DNA of 64,000 nucleotides from Phenylobacterium koreense. Its GTDB lineage: Bacteria > Pseudomonadota > Alphaproteobacteria > Caulobacterales > Caulobacteraceae. The notes beneath the pieces were generated by a model. The model ran no database searches and was not told the origin of the DNA. It saw only the letters and a program-made list of their open reading frames with translations. The position numbers and the translations under genes are program-made. Below, piece after piece: positions 59,211 through 64,000 of the stretch. Positions within the stretch are counted from its first letter, which is position 1; each line of letters begins with the position of its first letter. The stretch covers positions 744,001-808,000 of the forward strand of contig NZ_JBEPLU010000002.1 of assembly GCF_040545335.1 (NCBI RefSeq), written 5' to 3'.

Positions 59211-59984
59211 GACACACGGGCCCAGCAGAGCCACGACGCCGAGTGCGAAGAAGATGTCGGTCGCCGTAGGAATGCCCCAGCCGCGGAAGGGCGAGCGGAT
59301 CGGCCGCGTTGACGGACGCCCAGATGAGGCCTGGCGCCACCGCCGGCCGCGGCGATGCAGGGCAAGGCCCGGTTGGCCCATCGTGCGAGTGGGCCGTCGA
59401 GCGCCTCGCGTTTTATCTCCAGGCCCACCAGCAGGAAGAAGACCGCCATGGATGCTCATTCCCGCCAAATCTGCGTTCAGGAATGCTTCGTAGGCGACCG
59501 ACAAAGGCGAATTGGCGATGATCAACGCCGTTGCCGCCGCTCCCATGAGCATCCCGCCTGAGGCGCCGCTATCGAGAAAATCACGAAGGACGGACAGCCG
59601 TCGCGTTCCGATCACGTCGGGCATTCGAGCGAAATCGACCACATGCCTTGGAGAGGGCGTGAAGCAATCTGGCCACCTGGCCGGGACGCGGCGCCCATTC
59701 GCATTCGCCCCCGTCTGGCGGCCCCCCTCGACGTCCGGGAGGATGATGGAGCCGATATCCCAGTCTCGCTTCAAGGCCTGCGCCAGTTCCACCGCCCCTC
59801 GCCGCCCCGTCGGCGGCGAGGCGACAAGGGCGATGGTCACCGGGTGCTGGGCGGCCATGGCCGGCGCCATCCTCGCGTCAGCGGCCGGCCCGACCACGCC
59901 ATGGCCATTGGTCGAGAGCCGCTCCAACAACTCGACAGAGGCGGCCTCATTGCTGCAGATCAGCAGAACAGCTTCCGAGCTCAA
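59211..59984 (-). pseudogene. Decayed nhaA Na+/H+ antiporter behind a receiver-like fragment
   Basis: The first 90 codons (from 59984) read like a response-regulator receiver domain (VELLERLSTNGHGVVGPAA, GAVELAQALKRDWDIGS) but lack the phosphoacceptor Asp. The NhaA N-terminus follows from about codon 128: LRDFLDSGASGGMLMGAAA and ANSPLSVAYEAFL. The continuation [20 protein letters not shown] appears in a different frame (59449-59338), and [21 protein letters not shown] returns in the first frame (up to 59211). Two frameshifts and loss of the rest make it non-functional. Confidence 0.75.
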
Positions 59985-60075
59985 AACTCATCCCCCGTCT
60001 CAACTTCACGCCAGGCTCCGTCGTAGGCCGATGAAATCCTGGACGTCCTCTGACATCGCCGTGACGCCATCCCGC

Positions 60076-60530
60076 TCAACGGGCAAGTCTCAGATCCTGC
60101 AGGTGCTTGGCGCCGAGTCCTGAAAGATCCAGCCCGCTCGGCCGTTGGAACAGGCGCAGTGAAAAGGCTGGCATGGTAGCGATCAGGTGATCGAATATAT
60201 CGCCCTGGATCTGCTCATAATCGGCCCAGGCGGTGGTTGCGGTGAAGCAGTAGATTTCCAGCGGCAAGCCAGCTTCGGTCGGCGCGAGTCGCCTGACGAT
60301 GAGGGTCATATCTTTAGAGATGTCCGGCAGACTTTTCAGATAGGCCAGCACATACGCCCGGAAGGCGCCGACATTCGTCGGCCTGCGGGCGTTGACCTGG
60401 TCGACCGCCCATCCGGGCCGGGCCGAGTTCCAGGCATCGATTTCCCGCGTCTCGTCGTCGAGATAATCCTTCAGTACGGCGATCCGGCTGAGGTCGGCTC
60501 GCTCGGATGTCTCAAGAAACCTGGAACTTT
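60076..60530 (-). pseudogene. C-terminal fragment of an MscS/YbdG-type channel
   Basis: The frame shows SRFLETSERADLSRIAVLK, DYLDDETREIDAWN, RRPTNVGAFRAYVLAYLKS, DMTLIVRRLAPTEAG and LPLEIYCFTATTAWADYEQI, matching the cytoplasmic C-terminus of YbdG-like mechanosensitive channels. The membrane part and start are missing: at about 60530 the sequence changes to a MarR fragment on the other strand. An ATG at 60351 could start a short peptide, but it is most likely a relic. Confidence 0.7.
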
Positions 60531-60793
60531 CGGGCCTCGCCTCTCGTCAACGCAGCGACAAGGACCGCCGGCAGGTGAGGCTGCAGATCACGCCCAAAGG
60601 GCTGAGCGTGCTCGAGGCAGCGCCCGATCTCCTGCAGCAACAGTTCAGCGAGCGTTTTGCGCGACTGCCGAGTTGGGAACAGGCGATGATCTTGGCGTCG
60701 CTTGAGCGGCTGGGCGCTATGCTGGGCGCCGGCGATATGGACGCTGCGCCCCTCCTTGACGCCGGAGCCATCGACCGGCGCGATCCAGGTTAG
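60525..60793 (+). pseudogene. C-terminal fragment of a MarR-type regulator
   Basis: The frame reads LELSGLASRQRSDKDRRQVRL, split here as LELSGLASRQRSD and KDRRQVRLQITPKGL, the wing and following strand of MarR proteins, then a helical C-terminus (SVLEAAPDLLQQQFSERF...). The N-terminal half including most of the HTH is gone. It abuts the mscS fragment head to head, so both genes lost their 5' parts, probably by a single deletion or rearrangement. Confidence 0.65.
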
Positions 60794-60989
60794 AGCCTCA
60801 CTCTGGCCGATGATCACGAAAAGAAGGACGTTCCGGAGGGCGTCACGGGGTCGCTCCCCTCATCAGACCGCCTGCGCGGCCGTTTAAGCGGTCTGCTCAT
60901 TCGCCCCGGGCCCGCTGCTGAGGAAACCATGACGCCGCGGCGGGACGCGGACCTATGAGACGACCCGCATCCAGGAAGAACTCGACGGC

Positions 60990-61829
60990 TCAAGTGGCTG
61001 CGCCGCAGTTCGACCAGGCCAAATCACGATAACGATCAATGGCCTCGCCAAGCGACTTGGCGCTGGGCCCCCGCCTCAGGACGTCGCGCGACACAGACGG
61101 GAGGACACGACCGCGAGCTCTTGCGAACTTGCGGCCGACTTCCTGCAACTCAGCTCCCTGCGCGCCGACGCCCGGCGCAAGGATCAGCGTGTGCGGGAGC
61201 CGCTCAAGCAGCTTCGTGGACTCCCAGCCGATCGTGGCGCCCACGACGGCCCCTACAGCTCCAGCCATCCTGGTGTGCGCGGCGACCACGTCGTCGGCGA
61301 GCGCCTCGGTGAGCGTCCGTCCATCATCAAGCCGCGCGGACTGCAAGGCGCGCCCCTCGGGATTGGAAGAGCGGACGACGACGAACACCATCGAGCCGGA
61401 GGCGGCGGCTTGGTCGAAGACTGGATGCAACGCCTCGAAACCGAGATATGCGTTTACGGTCATCGCATCGCCGCCAAAGCCGCTGCCTTCGCCCAGCATG
61501 GCGGCTGCATAGCCCATCATGGTGCCGGCGACATCGCCCCGCTTGGCGTCGATCAGGCTTAGAACGCCTTGTTCACGTAGGCGCTGGCAGACCTCGGCGA
61601 GCTGGGTCATGCCTGGTGGGCCAAATCGCTCGAAGAAGGCCGCCTGGGGTTTGACGACCGCAACCCGGTCACTGACGGCATCGAGAACGACATCGCAGAA
61701 ACGGCGCAGGCCAGCGGCGTCGCTCGGCAATCCCCAATGGGCGAACACGTCTTCCGACGGGTCAAGACCGACACACAGCGGCGAGCGGCGCTGGGCCAAG
61801 TCAGCAAAACGTTCGGCGAAGGTCTGCAT
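60990..61829 (-). CDS. pyrF: Orotidine 5'-phosphate decarboxylase (type 2)
   Basis: Converts OMP to UMP in pyrimidine synthesis. The 279-residue protein has LCVGLDPSED near the N-terminus, VVKPQAAFFERFG, and the catalytic LIDAKRGDVAGTM motif, plus VNAYLGFEALHPVF and LAPGVGAQGAE, typical of the type 2 (about 275-residue) family. The start at 61829 is chosen because GGGAG lies six bases upstream; an ATG at 61883 would add 18 residues. It is intact although flanked by broken genes and an IS relic. Confidence 0.95.
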   Translation of the reverse strand: MQTFAERFADLAQRRSPLCVGLDPSEDVFAHWGLPSDAAGLRRFCDVVLDAVSDRVAVVKPQAAFFERFGPPGMTQLAEVCQRLREQGVLSLIDAKRGDVAGTMMGYAAAMLGEGSGFGGDAMTVNAYLGFEALHPVFDQAAASGSMVFVVVRSSNPEGRALQSARLDDGRTLTEALADDVVAAHTRMAGAVGAVVGATIGWESTKLLERLPHTLILAPGVGAQGAELQEVGRKFARARGRVLPSVSRDVLRRGPSAKSLGEAIDRYRDLAWSNCGAAT

Positions 61830-61915
61830 CGTGAACTCCCTTAGCGGGTCACCCTGCATCTCATCGGCAGCGTGTTGCGGCAAACGACATTAGTGAGGCA
61901 GCTTGTTCAAAAACT

Positions 61916-62461
61916 TCACATACGTCTGCTGTGTGGTCCGGCGCGCGGCCGCGCCAGGTGCGCGGCGAAGGCTTCGGGATCGGCGAGATCCGCCAGATCG
62001 CCGAAGAAGCTCAGGCGCCCGCGGGCGTAGGCGGCGGCGAGCTTCTCCAGGAAGAGCCGGCGGAAGAGGCGTGAGCACGCGCACAGGCAGGAAGAAGCCC
62101 TTGCGGCAGGCGATCCAGCGTTGGTCGACAGTCCGCCGCCCAGGGCGATGCAGTGGACATGGGGATGGTGGGTCAGCGCCGAGCCCCAGGTGTGCGGCAC
62201 GGCGATGAGGCCGATGCGGGCGCCCAGGCGCTTCGGATCGACGGAGATGGTCGTCAGCGTCTCGGCGGCGGCCTTGAAGAGCAGATCGTAGACCACGGCC
62301 TTGTTCTGGAACGCGACGGCCGCGACCGGGGCCGGCGGGGTGAAGACCACGGGGAAGTAGGCGGCGGGCAGCAGGTCCGCGCCATGCTGCGGCCCGGCCT
62401 GCCGCCGCCGTCGCCTCCAGGCCACGGCGCACGACCGGCCGCGCTCAACGCCGCCGACCAC
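61916..62461 (-). mobile_element. IS91-family transposase relic
   Basis: Recognisable pieces of an IS91-type Y1-HUH transposase: LLPAAYFPVVFTPPAPVAAV, AFQNKAVVYDLLFKAAAETL, WGSALTHHPHVHCIALGGG (with the H-P-H-V-H metal motif) and RLFRRLFLEKLAAAYARGRL. Between them RWIACRKGFFLPVRV lies in another frame (two frameshifts). The N-terminal zinc finger is unrecognisable and the C-terminal part with the catalytic Tyr is missing after FAAHLA. No terminal repeats or target-site features are seen. Inactive. Confidence 0.8.
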
Positions 62462-62819
62462 CTCGAGGGCCGCCCGCTCACCTCGCGCCGCCGCCGTCCA
62501 GGCGGCTCGGGCGAGCGCCTGCGAGCGCCCTTACGGGCCCAGACGCGAGCCGGCCAGGCCCCAGCCCCAGCCGTAATCCCCATAGCCGCGCCAAGCCGCC
62601 CCGGCGCTCTGCCAGCTGACCGCGGCTTCCTCCCTTGAAGGCTTCCGAACGCCGACCCATCAGCCGGCCCAATCTCATGCGCGAGGGCCGGCATCCGAAA
62701 CCCTCAACAGGAGCAGAAGTTGGTCTCAGGGCTGAGAAGCAGACCTACGAGTCCGGCGCAGAACGATCTTCGTCACTTCGGCTTTCGAGAGGCGGCCGGG
62801 CGGCCGCCTCTCGATCACG
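62462..62819. other. Stretch between IS91 relic and autotransporter
   Basis: About 358 bases, very GC-rich, with no convincing gene on either strand. It may hold the degraded N-terminal part of the IS91 transposase gene and its flank, but no motif is clear. Confidence 0.5.
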
Positions 62820-64000
62820 CTAGAACCGCATCCGGAAGCCAGCCGTTCCCGAGACGGCGTAGCTGTCGCTGACTCCGGAGAGCGGGGTCTCTGCCGAGGC
62901 TTCTCCATAGACGAGATAACGGCCGGCGCCCCAACTGTAGCTGGCGCCCGCGGCCAGACCGCCCCAGGTGCGCTCGGCGCGATTGGCAAGCGGCGTTCCT
63001 GAAACATCCACCCGCGAACCGTCGAGGAACTCGTGGGTGAAGTTGACGAGGCCGTAGATCCGCCCTTCTCCGCCCGAACTCGTGACGGTCCAGTCGCGGT
63101 CGAGCGCGAGGCCGACCCGGGCCATCAGGCTGTCGCCCTCGTCGGCGGCGACCCTCGCCCCGAGCGGATCGACGAAGCCGTCGAAGTCCACCGTGGAATA
63201 GGTGAGCTGGGCCTGCGGCGTGAAGCTGAACGCGCCGGCTGCGGCCATGGTCTTGCCCGCCTCAACGGAGAGGGCGTAGCCCTTTCCGTCGACGTCTTCG
63301 GCGCGATCGCCGAGGATGCTCGAGCGCAGGTCCGTTTCGAACCAGCTGGCCTGAGCCTGGGCGTCCACATAGGCGCCTTGCGCGTCGGTCCAGGTCAGGG
63401 TCGCGCCGAAGCCCAAGGCCTGGGCGTCCAGCGATCCGCCGCCGAAGGGCGAGCCGACCGAGGTGCTCGCCTCGCCATAGTGGGCGGTGAGTCCCCCGAC
63501 CAGACGACCGCCCGCCACATCGTCGGCAAGCGCCTGATCGATCCCGAACTGCACCTTCCAGCGATCTGTTTGGAGCTTAGCGTTCGTCGTGGAGACCGCG
63601 GGTTCGATCTTCACGCGCCCACCTTCCATCCGCCCCCAGACGCTTGCGCCTGCTTCGCCGGACCATTGCCGTGCGCCGACCCGCTGACGCATCGTCGACA
63701 GCCCGTTCAGGGTCTGAAGGGTCTGAGCGTAGGCCTCGTAGACCGGTACGCCCGGCTGATAGAGCGTAAGCTGAGGCTCGCCGGCCTCGACGGGCGCGCC
63801 CGGCTCGCCGGCCGGCCCATCCGGATCGGCCGGCCGCGGCGGTCCAGCGGTCTCGTTCACATTGGAGCGCAGTTTCCAGTCGCCGCCTTGGGCGTCCTGC
63901 CGAAGGACATAGGCGTAGGCGCCCGCCACAAGGGCGTTCTCGGCGCCCAGGCGGAAGTCGCCCTTGGCCAGCGTGAAGACCCCGTCCGACGCACCCTGGA
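62820..64000 (-). CDS. Autotransporter outer membrane protein (3' part, runs off right edge)
   Basis: The C-terminal about 393 residues of a type V secretion protein. The visible N-terminal part (TLAKGDFRLGAENALVAGAY) is a pertactin-like passenger end, followed by a Pro-rich linker and a beta-barrel autotransporter domain with GASVWGRMEGGRVKI, LTAHYGEAST, GFGATLTWTD and SFTPQAQLTYSTVDFDGF, ending in the aromatic F needed for Bam recognition (GFRMRF). No start is within the window; a GTG at 63929 is internal. The passenger and its function lie outside. Confidence 0.9.
   Translation of the reverse strand, partial: QGASDGVFTLAKGDFRLGAENALVAGAYAYVLRQDAQGGDWKLRSNVNETAGPPRPADPDGPAGEPGAPVEAGEPQLTLYQPGVPVYEAYAQTLQTLNGLSTMRQRVGARQWSGEAGASVWGRMEGGRVKIEPAVSTTNAKLQTDRWKVQFGIDQALADDVAGGRLVGGLTAHYGEASTSVGSPFGGGSLDAQALGFGATLTWTDAQGAYVDAQAQASWFETDLRSSILGDRAEDVDGKGYALSVEAGKTMAAAGAFSFTPQAQLTYSTVDFDGFVDPLGARVAADEGDSLMARVGLALDRDWTVTSSGGEGRIYGLVNFTHEFLDGSRVDVSGTPLANRAERTWGGLAAGASYSWGAGRYLVYGEASAETPLSGVSDSYAVSGTAGFRMRF

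Noticed and set aside
1..64000. CRISPR arrays, tRNA, rRNA genes or a prophage.
   Set aside because: No repeat-spacer pattern, no tRNA cloverleaf or rRNA stretch was noticed on reading, and apart from the S24 repressor no phage structural gene is present.

Overview
The window comes from a high-GC (about 65-70 %) alphaproteobacterium with an outer membrane (a TonB-dependent receptor, an autotransporter, RND/TolC efflux). Gene content and style suggest a Caulobacterales member, perhaps Phenylobacterium-like. That assignment is an inference from gene content; no rRNA or marker gene is present. Many operons are joined by 4-base ATGA/GTGA stop-start overlaps.

Layout. (1) 1-12.5 kb, minus strand: a respiratory nitrate reductase operon, narK1-narK2-narG-narH-narJ-narI, followed in the same transcript by a parvulin-type isomerase, a hemerythrin-domain protein, mobA and the 5' part of an FAD-linked oxidase that runs off the left edge. 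(2) 12.8-16.7 kb: a divergent Crp/Fnr-type regulator with FNR-type boxes in the shared promoter, then a molybdopterin cofactor cluster (moaD-moaB-moeA-moaA) that would supply NarG. (3) 16.8-20.2 kb: a TetR regulator, a 58-codon orphan gene with a strong RBS and an FNR-type box, and minC-minD-minE. (4) 20.3-28.8 kb: an AAA ATPase, metY with an RBS-pairing leader, a Rieske protein, and the tyrosine/homogentisate pathway (fahA, hmgA, hpd, aromatic aminotransferase) with a divergent Lrp/AsnC regulator. (5) 28.8-37 kb: FKBP isomerase, M1 peptidase, DUF2239, SNase-like and KGG-motif proteins, a permease, and the divergent selenium pair mnmH/selD. (6) 37.2-42.9 kb: a large TonB receptor, then a decay zone with a frameshifted gene, an S24-type repressor, a tiny membrane protein, a collapsed Xre/RES toxin-antitoxin pair and FecR/nuclease fragments. 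(7) 43-58.4 kb: a coherent sulfur-stress and respiration module. The minus strand reads SQR-TrxC-DUF2892-TolC-ArsR. The plus strand reads ArsR-rhodanese-MFP-RND-ArsR. These are followed by cydABX and cydDC. (8) 58.8-64 kb: a DUF302 gene with an FNR-type box, relics of nhaA, mscS, marR and an IS91-family transposase, intact pyrF, and a partial autotransporter at the right edge.

How it works together. Most of the window equips the cell for low oxygen: nitrate uptake and respiration, the Mo cofactor, a high-affinity bd oxidase with its assembly ABC transporter, and sulfide oxidation. TTGA-N6-TCAA boxes, or a one-mismatch variant, lie upstream of narK1, the Fnr-like gene, SQR, DUF302 and the small orphan gene, suggesting one regulon. 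The most interesting unit is 43-58 kb. The two halves of an E. coli YgaP-type protein (rhodanese and DUF2892 membrane part) are separate genes in divergent operons, a tripartite RND pump is split across the same divergent promoter, and an ArsR regulator there has the two-cysteine spacing of SqrR/BigR persulfide sensors.
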